Shown here: positions 1-4,260 of the stretch, one piece after another
Layout of the letters: each line of letters begins with the position of its first letter
Position numbering within the stretch: the first letter of the stretch is position 1
NCBI GenBank assembly: GCA_050117315.1
Contig: JASFMY010000181.1
Coordinates: 1 to 9,329, forward strand
Reading direction: 5' to 3'
Length of the DNA: 9,329 nucleotides
Source: JANQIV01 sp050117315
GTDB taxonomy: Bacteria > Bacteroidota > Ignavibacteria > Ignavibacteriales > Melioribacteraceae
Translations under genes and position numbers: made by a program
The notes under the pieces: model-generated
What the model saw: only the letters and a program-made list of their open reading frames with translations
Databases searched by the model: none
What the model was told of the DNA's origin: nothing

Positions 1-153
1 GTCTTGCTTTATGAACAACTAAAAAGCAAGGGTATGAGCGAATATAAAGCAAGACATTCGGTAGCACGTTATATATTGAAGGTCACCTATGCAATGATGA
101 AAAACGGGACAGAATATAAATCATATTCATGGAGAAAAGAAATGTCAGCATAG
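1..153 (+). CDS. IS110-family transposase, C-terminal fragment (runs off left edge)
   Basis: The first frame is open from the window edge to a TAG at 151-153 and encodes about 50 residues: YEQLKSKGMSEYKARHSVAR, then ILKVTYAMMKNGTEY and a short basic tail. The spacing of a Lys/Gly turn, an Ala-x-x-x-Val-Ala-Arg helix and a hydrophobic LKVTYAMMKNG helix is the usual C-terminus of IS110/IS116/IS902 (DEDD/serine-type) recombinases that catalyse element excision and insertion. The catalytic parts lie outside the window, so activity cannot be judged. The 5' end is missing because of the window edge, not necessarily because of decay. What follows is non-coding and structured, as in IS1111-type members, which carry their guide RNA after the transposase. 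The family call rests on pattern recognition of a short piece. Confidence 0.7.
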   Translation, partial: VLLYEQLKSKGMSEYKARHSVARYILKVTYAMMKNGTEYKSYSWRKEMSA

Positions 154-300
154 AGAAAACAGAGAGGAGATATGCTGTCGTATGAAAAGCAAAACCAACA
201 GAAAAAGGCAAATAACTAAAAGAGAAAGGGGAATAGGTTCAATCGAAATGATGCTACAAAGAGAGCCAAGTAATGTCGAATAACCATTCCCCGTTATTTA
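154..300 (+). ncRNA. Possible IS110/IS1111 right-end guide RNA (bridge/seek RNA)
   Basis: Directly after the transposase stop comes a purine-rich, stop-dense stretch with a strong hairpin. GGGGAAT (228-234), a bulged A, and GGTT (236-239) pair with AACC (282-285) and ATTCCCC (286-292), giving 11 base pairs that close a loop of about 42 nt. IS110-family elements encode a structured RNA with a stem and internal loops that guides recombination; in the IS1111 group it lies downstream of the transposase, as here. The position and the fold are seen; the function is inferred. RNA limits are arbitrary, and the target- and donor-binding loops cannot be assigned without the element ends. Confidence 0.3.
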
Positions 301-616
301 TACTCAAGAATTTACCATAGCCCTAAGAGAGTGAATAAATCAGCTTCATAGAGGCTCAAATAGACGCGTAGAAAAAATTCAACAAAAATTAAGGTAAAGA
401 AAGTTATCTAAGAAGCCGGAGTGTTGAAAAGATAAAAACAAAAGAAAAAAAGTGACAGTGTATAAATTGCCAGAAAGTGAGCCCAAAAGCAGAGAAGTAA
501 AAAATTGCAAATTTTTTGCTAAGGGGAAGATATTTTCTCTTGACTTTTTTCTTAATAGACTTTTCGAACCCGTTTTTTGGGTGAGCCTGTGCTCCTTTGG
601 CGTATCTTTTTGGCGG

Positions 617-672
617 GAAATCTTTCAATTAGAGTGTGATTTCAAAGATTTCTCCCTCCGGTCGAAATGACA
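617..672. repeat. Inverted repeat followed by a TTTCTC..GAAATGACA intergenic motif
   Basis: GAAATCTTT at 617-625 is the exact reverse complement of AAAGATTTC at 644-652, with an 18-nt loop. The right arm runs into ATTTCTCCCTCCGGTCGAAAT and then GACA (about 648-672, split here for length), where ATTTC and GAAAT are again inverted. Motifs of the form TTTCTC-(C/T)-rich-CGAAATGACA are a familiar dispersed intergenic repeat in several bacterial lineages. Its dispersion in this genome is inferred from memory, since only one copy is in the window. Confidence 0.4.
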
Positions 673-768
673 AAACGTTTAGATATCTAATCTTGCAGAA
701 ACTCTATTATATATGATTTACCTGGTTATATCGGTTTTTGTATTTTTAAATTAATTCTTTGTACATTA

Positions 769-797
769 TTTGCACATATTTTTACACAATATATTTG
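769..797 (+). promoter_or_regulatory. Bacteroidota-type promoter candidate for the toxin-antitoxin pair
   Basis: TTTG at 769-772 is followed after 17 nt by TATATTTG at 790-797, a full match to the Bacteroidota -7 consensus TAnnTTTG with its TTTG -33 element. It lies about 55 nt before the TTG start of the antitoxin gene. Whether the host's primary sigma factor uses this consensus is an inference; the surrounding DNA is AT-rich and chance matches are possible. Confidence 0.4.
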
Positions 798-850
798 CAA
801 TAGAAAGGTGATAAAATACAAACCGGTCAAGTCTCAAATAAAAACAACGC

Positions 851-1048
851 TTGAGTTTTTTTGTTAACTCGGATTTATCTGATAAAGTCAATAGAATTTC
901 AAAACAGAATAAAACTACTGTAAGTGAAATAGCTAGAAAAGCTCTACAATATTATATCGAACAGATTGAGATAGAAAGTATTGAAAGAGAGCTTGAAAAT
1001 GGATACAAAGAAAACTATGACTATTATCTAAAATCTCAAGAGGATTGA
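851..1048 (+). CDS. Ribbon-helix-helix (CopG/MetJ-type) antitoxin
   Basis: This is a small DNA-binding antitoxin of 65 residues. An N-terminal beta strand (SFFVN, residues 2-6) is followed by helix 1 (DLSDKVNRISKQN, about 8-20), a turn with TTVSEIARKAL (about 22-32, the classic helix 2 motif), and an acidic C-terminal tail (about 38-65) that in this family wraps the toxin. It should form a dimer that represses its own promoter and neutralises the MazF-like toxin encoded 4 nt downstream. The only possible start in this frame is TTG at 851, because a stop lies at 839-841; no clear ribosome binding site precedes it, and the strand before the first helix is slightly short. The original start may have been lost or the gene is weakly translated. 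It ends in TGA. Confidence 0.75.
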   Translation: MSFFVNSDLSDKVNRISKQNKTTVSEIARKALQYYIEQIEIESIERELENGYKENYDYYLKSQED

Positions 1049-1052
1049 AAAC

Positions 1053-1430
1053 ATGCAGATTCGGAATAAAAACGGAATAGTTTATCCACTTCTCAGATGA
1101 GATGTATATTTAGTAAATTTAGATACAATAGTCGGAAAAGAAATTGGGAAAGCAAGACCGGCGGTGATAATACAAAATGATATTGGAAATAAATTTAGTC
1201 CGGTAACAATAATTGCACCTATTTCAAGTGTAAAAGAAATAACCAAACCTTTGCCGATAATGATCCTCCTTTCAAAAGGAGAAGGAGGCTTAAATGAAGA
1301 ATGTTATGTTGATTGCGGACAAATTAGAACCATTGATAAAGATCAGCGGTTAATTAAAAAATATGGAACACTTGAAAAAACAAAAATGCAAGAAATAGAT
1401 AAAGCTCTGAAGATTTCTCTTTCTCTATAA
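1053..1430 (+). pseudogene. MazF/PemK-family endoribonuclease toxin interrupted by an in-frame TGA
   Basis: MazF-like toxins cleave mRNA at short sequences. From ATG at 1053 the frame runs 15 codons (MQIRNKNGIVYPLLR), meets TGA at 1098-1100, then continues without interruption to TAA at 1430. The residues around the stop are the family's signature: R-stop-DVYLVNLD, GKEIGKARPAVIIQND, then VTIIAPISS, and a C-terminal DCGQIRTIDKDQRLIKKYG followed by LEKTKMQEIDKAL. The stop replaces the near-invariant Gly of the R-G-D/E motif, so a single GGA-to-TGA change explains it. The rest shows no other lesion, so the mutation looks recent. A GTG at 1164 could restart translation, but the product would lack the conserved N-terminal part with the catalytic Arg region. 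It lies 4 nt after the antitoxin gene, the normal antitoxin-toxin order. Confidence 0.8.
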
Positions 1431-1470
1431 TAAATCAAAGAACATTCAAAAACCATTAATAGTAACCAAC

Positions 1471-1524
1471 CGGTATAACGGCGTGCGAACAAAAGCTAAA
1501 TTAAAAGAGTTTGGCTCAACTTTG
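1471..1524. other. Partial attC-like site with hairpin
   Basis: CGGTATAAC at 1471-1479 is an exact copy of the nine bases that form the outer box of the attC-like site at 1802-1810. It is followed by GGCGTGCG, and then a stem AGCTAAA (1494-1500) with TTTGGCT (1510-1516, one G-U pair), flanked by CAAA (1490-1493) and TTTG (1521-1524). Read on the minus strand, the site ends in GTTATACCG just after the YccF-like gene, where an attC would belong. The opposite R box is not recognisable, so the site is partial or degenerate. The hairpin could instead serve as a terminator for either flanking gene. Confidence 0.35.
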
Positions 1525-1536
1525 TAATCTTTAATA

Positions 1537-1749
1537 TCATACTACTTCTTTACCAAAAGGTACTAGTGCTAAACTTGCCAATTTCATGTGTTGTTTGGCA
1601 AATGGTATCCCAATAATTGTAATTGCACAAATAATTGCGAAGACAAGGTGAGTTAAGGCAATCCAAATCCCACCAATTAGTACCCAAATAAGATATAGTA
1701 ACCCGGCAAGTCTTGCAGTCTTTTTGAGTGGATTCAAGTTTGTTTCCAT
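1537..1749 (-). CDS. Small YccF-like (DUF307) membrane protein, apparent DUF4386/YccF chimera
   Basis: The gene encodes 70 residues. The C-terminal two thirds (about 22-70) reads WVLIGGIWIALTH, then CAITIIGIPFAKQHMKLA and LVPFGKEVV, the YccF (DUF307) inner-membrane domain with its invariant IIGIPF and PFGKE motifs and two hydrophobic helices. The N-terminus (NPLKKTARLAGLLYLI, about 6-21) is instead typical of the start of DUF4386 membrane proteins. The join falls in LYLI/WVL, where both families are hydrophobic. Full YccF proteins are about twice as long with two such repeats; this one has only the second. The start is well supported: AAGGAG at 1757-1762 lies 7 nt before the ATG. The biochemical role of YccF is unknown. 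Placement between attC-like sites suggests a cassette gene. The frame is intact, so expression is possible. Confidence 0.6.
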   Translation of the reverse strand: METNLNPLKKTARLAGLLYLIWVLIGGIWIALTHLVFAIICAITIIGIPFAKQHMKLASLALVPFGKEVV

Positions 1750-1803
1750 TCAATTTCTCCTTAATGTTTTTTTATATGTAAAACTTTTATAACAATGCTT
1801 GCG

Positions 1804-1863
1804 GTATAACTGGAAACTCACAGGCGCCCGCTGTTTGGCGTCCTGTGAAGTGTCCGGTTAAAT
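1804..1863. other. attC: attC-like integron recombination site
   Basis: The 60-nt segment folds like an integron attC site. Outer boxes GTATAAC (1804-1810) and GTTAAAT (1857-1863) pair and match the R'' RYYYAAC (one mismatch) and R' GTTRRRY consensus. After short unpaired spacers, GGA (1812-1814) pairs with TCC (1853-1855) as the L boxes. The inner stem TCACAGG (1818-1824)/CCTGTGA (1842-1848) continues into CGCC (1825-1828)/GGCG (1837-1840), with one unpaired T at 1841 like an extrahelical base, and an 8-nt loop. Read on the minus strand the boxes are ATTTAAC (perfect) and GTTATAC (one mismatch), so orientation is uncertain. The minus reading fits better: it places the site after the 23-codon ORF and before the YccF-like gene. 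Confidence 0.55.
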
Positions 1864-1991
1864 GCCTCATAAATTATATACAGATAAATATACGAACAAT
1901 AAAAATGAAAAAAACTGCAAAACTGCATAATTGCCCTGCCAAAATAAGCTGTTTGCCGTCTTACGACTGGGGGCGAGACGGTCTGTGAGAC
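1864..1991. repeat. Gene-free spacer with a CTGGGGGCGAG repeat and hairpin
   Basis: No gene is seen. CCGTCT (1956-1961) and AGACGG (1976-1981) form a perfect 6-bp stem around TACGACTGGGGGCG. The core GACTGGGGGCGAG (1965-1977) recurs as GGCTGGGGGCGAG at 4136-4148, each time preceded by GTGCCG/TTGCCG-like sequence and followed within about 30 nt by an AT-rich stretch ending TTTATCG. A dispersed intergenic repeat of unknown role is the simplest reading. Confidence 0.35.
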
Positions 1992-2063
1992 CTAAGTAAA
2001 AATTTTATTTATCGTTGCCCAATTATCAAGAGCTTGCTTCAAATTTTGTTTTGTATCATCCAA
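1992..2063 (-). CDS. 23-residue ORF with strong Shine-Dalgarno, possible cassette mini-gene
   Basis: On the minus strand AGGAGG (2070-2075) stands 6 nt before a TTG codon at 2061-2063, opening a 23-codon frame that begins MDDTKQNLKQALDNW and ends at TAG (1992-1994). The ribosome binding site is the best in the left part of the window. It begins about 25 nt after the R-box-like GTTAAATGC (2088-2080), the layout of an integron cassette: recombination point, short leader, gene, then attC (1863-1804). The peptide may be a real small protein, a leader, or the start of a gene whose rest has been lost. I do not recognise it. Confidence 0.3.
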   Translation of the reverse strand: MDDTKQNLKQALDNWATINKIFT

Positions 2064-2081
2064 TTAGAGCCTCCTGTGTGC

Positions 2082-2088
2082 ATTTAAC
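2082..2088. other. R-box half of an attC-like site abutting the intron end
   Basis: ATTTAAC on the plus strand is a perfect RYYYAAC box; on the minus strand it reads GTTAAATGC, the same nine bases as at the right end of the attC-like site (1857-1865). It directly touches the 3' end of the group II intron remnant (CTACCCG on the minus strand). Group IIC-attC introns insert into the bottom strand of attC at this box, so the contact is meaningful. The remainder of the attC has been lost. Confidence 0.35.
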
Positions 2089-2235
2089 GGGTAGCCGGGA
2101 GATGGTCACCACCGTCACCACCTCCAAGTCCCCTAAGAACCGTACATGCCGGAATCGATCCCTGTTCGGGAAAAGTTTCCCTTCATACAGCTCAAGCTCT
2201 TTTCTAGCCTTTCCCCTTAGGGAAGACCCGACAAG
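2089..2235 (-). pseudogene. Group II intron 3' remnant (domains V and VI), class C-like
   Basis: Read on the minus strand, domain V is recognisable: GAGCTGTATG (2193-2184), AAGG-GAAA-CTTT (2183-2172) and CATGTACGGTTC (2148-2137). These pieces total 34 nt, the canonical domain V length, and hold the AGC triad region and GAAA tetraloop, but 23 extra nt (2171-2149) sit between the distal stem and the closing strand. Domain VI follows as GGAGGTGGT...ACCATCTCC and ends in GGCTACCCG. Its loop contains a 9-bp tandem duplication (GTCACCACC twice, 2105-2122 on the plus strand). The reverse transcriptase and domains I-III are absent: upstream of about 2235 the sequence becomes the T9SS gene fragment. 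The RNA cannot self-splice. Class C is inferred from the neighbouring attC box and the domain ends. Confidence 0.65.
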
Positions 2236-2240
2236 CAATA

Positions 2241-2594
2241 ATAAAACAAATCGACTTTGATGGCAAATATGAATATTCACCGGAAGTTGAAGTCAGCATA
2301 GAAATTCGGTTGGATTATTCAGTCACACAGAATTTTCCAAATCCCTGCTTTGCCGGCAGGCAGGCGTTTAACCTTACTACAAAAATTGAATTCTATATTC
2401 CTACAGCCAATAATGTGGAAATAAAAGTATTTGACATTCTCGGACGGGAAGTTGCAACATTATTAAACGAACAAAAACAAGCCGGTATACATAGCGTAGA
2501 ATTTAATGCTGGCAATCTTTCAAGTGGAATATATTTCTATAAAATAGTAAGTGGGAATTATTCTGAAATGAAGAAAATGATACTACTGAGATAG
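2241..2594 (+). pseudogene. C-terminal fragment of a T9SS-secreted protein (sorting domain)
   Basis: The frame reads KQIDFDGKYEYSPEVEVSIE, then LDYSVTQNFPNP, TKIEFYIPTANNVEIKVFDI, LGREVATLLNEQ and SSGIYFYKIVSGNYSEMKKM, ending in LLR and TAG. The first part is the typical linker of extracellular Ignavibacteria proteins (usually YRLKQIDFDG), and the rest is the type A C-terminal domain that the Por secretion system recognises before cleavage at the cell surface. The N-terminal bulk of the protein is missing: homology begins at about 2241, beside the group II intron remnant, with a stop at 2205-2207 in frame. A TTG at 2310 is no real start since coding similarity extends upstream. A 21-bp in-frame insertion (about 2346-2366) adds CFAGRQA between NP and FN of the usual NPFNPTTKI motif. 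Confidence 0.75.
2344..2364. repeat. Palindromic repeat inserted in frame in the T9SS domain
   Basis: CCTGC (2344-2348) pairs with GCAGG (2360-2364) around a self-complementary GCCGGC (2352-2357). The sequence resembles a dispersed CCTGCCTGCCGGCAGGCAGG type palindrome with one arm altered. It interrupts the conserved NPFN motif by seven residues without shifting the frame. Confidence 0.45.
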
Positions 2595-2918
2595 AAGCGT
2601 CATATACATTATAATCACTATTTGCAGTTACAGACAACTATTATTTTAAGGATATGCTTTTAGAAAATATTTGTCAACACCGGAAATGTTATTGTTTAAG
2701 GTTGTAATAACTCCAAAGAAATGCTATAGATACTCTCAATAGAAATGTCAGTAGAAATTAGATCTGGGAAATCAGAAAAAAGTAGTTTTCCAAATTGAAG
2801 GAATACCGACAATGAGTCAAAAAGTGAATTTACAAACCGGTTGCTAAAACTTTTTTTTATTGGCATTTTAGTATTAGGACGTACTTAAAAAACTATACAT
2901 GTATAACCATTCTTATAT
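2595..2918. other. Gene-free stretch before the sugar-degradation group
   Basis: No intact gene is visible. A short reading frame from ATG at about 2748 (MSVEIRSGKSEKSSFPN) closes early; a one-base shift at its poly-A run would continue as VVFQIEGIPTMSQKVNLQTG and then stop near 2846, so a small decayed gene is possible but unproven. The 3' end carries a poly-T tract (2851-2858), a TTGGCA at 2860-2865 and the palindrome at 2894-2905. Confidence 0.35.
2894..2905. promoter_or_regulatory. Palindrome TATACATGTATA upstream of the sialidase-fold gene
   Basis: A perfect 12-bp palindrome lies 13 nt before the ATG at 2919. Its position would suit an operator overlapping the leader or promoter. No further symmetry extends it and AT-rich palindromes of this length can arise by chance. 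Confidence 0.25.
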
Positions 2919-4112
2919 ATGAAAAATAAAATCTCCAATAACTTCGTTTTTAATCTACCGGCAAGCATCTTTTTAATAGTAATTCTTACAAACTGTGTTC
3001 AGAATGAACAAGCCCTTTTTTATGTAACAGAAGGGTTATTTGATTTTTCGCAACCCGAAACATTAGGATTGGAAACAGCTCCGGGAACTGAAACATTTAC
3101 AATATTTTCACCTGCAGAAAGCACCGATAAATACAGTCACGGCGTTGCATTAATAGGTTTTAAAGGCAGCTTATATGCACAGTGGCAAAGTTCGGAACAG
3201 GATGAAGATGCCCCGGATACAAAAGTAGTTTACAGCCGGAGCAGCGACGGAGCAAACTGGACAGAACCGGTAGTTCTTGCACCGGCATGGGAAAATGGAA
3301 TTAGTACAAGCGGCGGCTGGCGGACTTACGATGATACACTGATTGCCTATATCAACAAATGGCCTAAAAACCTTAATCCAAGGGGCGGATATACTGAATA
3401 CGTAACCAGTCCGGACGGTATTAACTGGTCGGAGCCGAGACCGTTAACCATGAAAAACGGTTCGAAAGTAAAAGGCGTTTTTGAACAGGACCCTCATGCC
3501 CTGCCTGACGGAAGAATTATCAATGCCGTTCATGAACAGCCCGGAATGATTGTTTCTCCATATTATACTGATGATCCTAAAGGTATTGGCGGCTGGGTAA
3601 AAGGAAAGATGCAAAACCTGCCGTTTGAAGGAACCGTAAGCCGCGAGATTGAACCAAGCTGGTTTTATCAGTCGAACGGCAATATTGTAATGATATTCCG
3701 CGATCAGGCAAGCACTTATAAAAAACTTGCATCTGTAAGTAATGACCGCGGCGAAACATGGTCTGCTCCAGTCATTACAAACATGCCCGATGCACGTACA
3801 AAACAGAGTGCGGGAAACTTTCCGGATGGAACTGCCTTTATGGTAGGAAATCCGAACAACAATAAACAGCGCATTCCGCTTGTAATCACATTAAGCAAAG
3901 ACGGTATTCTGTTTAATAAAGCATACTTGTTAAGAAAGGGAGGTGAAGATCTGCAGCCTTTAAGATTCAAAGGATTATATAAAAGAGCGGGATACAGTTA
4001 TCCAAAATCTTATATCTGGAAAGATTATCTATATGTGTCATACGCCACAAACAAAGAAGATGTTCAGGTAACAAGGGTTCCATTGTTGAGTCTTAAAAAA
4101 TTAATAGAATAA
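2919..4112 (+). CDS. Sialidase-superfamily beta-propeller lipoprotein, probable glycoside-active enzyme
   Basis: The 397-residue protein begins with a basic stretch and hydrophobic segment (about 9-24) ending in LTNC, a lipobox-like motif with Cys26 as the probable lipidation site, although Asn at -1 is unusual. The mature part has the Asp-box/BNR repeats of sialidase-fold propellers: SSDGANW (108-114), SPDGINW (164-170), SNDRGETW (274-281) and a weaker SKDGILF (326-332). Other conserved-looking patches are FEQDPHALPDG (188-198), IFRDQAS (259-265) and NFPDGTAFMVGNP (300-312). It is likely exported to the periplasm or outer membrane and acts on a glycan. The fold includes sialidases, rhamnosidases and uronate lyases, so the substrate cannot be read from this sequence. 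The downstream lyase and GH88 genes make a uronate-containing polysaccharide likely; it lies 148 bp upstream of the lyase. Confidence 0.75.
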   Translation: MKNKISNNFVFNLPASIFLIVILTNCVQNEQALFYVTEGLFDFSQPETLGLETAPGTETFTIFSPAESTDKYSHGVALIGFKGSLYAQWQSSEQDEDAPDTKVVYSRSSDGANWTEPVVLAPAWENGISTSGGWRTYDDTLIAYINKWPKNLNPRGGYTEYVTSPDGINWSEPRPLTMKNGSKVKGVFEQDPHALPDGRIINAVHEQPGMIVSPYYTDDPKGIGGWVKGKMQNLPFEGTVSREIEPSWFYQSNGNIVMIFRDQASTYKKLASVSNDRGETWSAPVITNMPDARTKQSAGNFPDGTAFMVGNPNNNKQRIPLVITLSKDGILFNKAYLLRKGGEDLQPLRFKGLYKRAGYSYPKSYIWKDYLYVSYATNKEDVQVTRVPLLSLKKLIE

Positions 4113-4117
4113 ATCGA

Positions 4118-4190
4118 AGTGCCGCCGTAATGACCGGCTGGGGGCGAGTTATTTTACTTAGGGCTTTTTATCGAACGTAGATAAAATAAT
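4118..4190. repeat. Second copy of the CTGGGGGCGAG intergenic repeat
   Basis: The stretch holds GTGCCG (4120-4125), GACCGGCTGGGGGCGAG (4132-4148) and ends in GGCTTTTTATCG (about 4164-4175). It resembles 1954-2013. ACTTAGG (4157-4163) here appears as its reverse complement CCTAAGT at about 1991-1997, so part of the unit may be inverted between copies. The T-rich end could terminate transcription from the sialidase-fold gene, although no strong stem precedes it. Confidence 0.35.
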
Positions 4191-4196
4191 GAACTT

Positions 4197-4225
4197 TGCA
4201 AAAAGAAATATTACATTGTTATAAT
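4197..4225 (+). promoter_or_regulatory. Sigma70-like promoter for the lyase-GH88 group
   Basis: TTGCAA (4197-4202) and a perfect TATAAT (4220-4225) are separated by 17 nt, and transcription would start about 30 nt before the lyase start. The -10 matches 6 of 6 bases and the -35 matches 4 of 6. It suggests that the lyase, GH88 and perhaps the next gene can be expressed apart from the sialidase-fold gene. Whether this host uses this consensus is inferred. Confidence 0.45.
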
Positions 4226-4260
4226 AAAAAATCTATCCATCAATTCATTTTATTTGAAAA

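Larger units (their letters stand above)
301..850. other. Long gene-free stretch with hairpins, probably IS end plus intergenic repeats
   Basis: No convincing gene lies here. Two overlapping ORFs on opposite strands (about 404-628 minus and 452-670 plus) mirror each other, are rich in Phe, Lys and Ser and have no family character, so I treat them as chance. The stretch contains an A/T palindrome around 500-520 (AAAAATT, GC, A, AATTTTT), a small CCC/GGG hairpin near 569-583, the inverted repeat at 617-652 and a promoter-like sequence at 769-797. The right end of the IS110 element should fall somewhere before about 700, but no boundary is visible. Confidence 0.5.

Noticed and set aside
404..670. 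Two overlapping ORFs on opposite strands (minus 404-628, plus 452-670)
   Set aside because: Each is low-complexity in Phe, Lys and Ser, has no family motif or ribosome binding site, and they mirror each other. The segment is better explained as repeat or IS-end DNA.
724..735. GGTTATATCGG as a further R box upstream of the toxin-antitoxin pair
   Set aside because: It resembles GTTATACCGG, but no partner box or hairpin is visible upstream, so a third attC site is not supported.
1098..1100. TGA read as glycine (recoded genetic code) in the toxin gene
   Set aside because: The stop falls at a conserved Gly, which fits code 25, but TGA ends the antitoxin and the YccF-like gene and every other gene shows normal code and a non-CPR affinity. 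A nonsense mutation is simpler.
2015..2280. Plus-strand ORF 2015-2260 and minus-strand ORF 2056-2280
   Set aside because: Both lie over the group II intron remnant, whose domain V/VI structure explains the sequence. Neither has protein-family character.
3577..3970. Minus-strand ORFs inside the sialidase-fold gene (and similar ones at 4745-5008, 5261-5596, 5842-6200)
   Set aside because: They are antisense shadows of well-supported coding regions.
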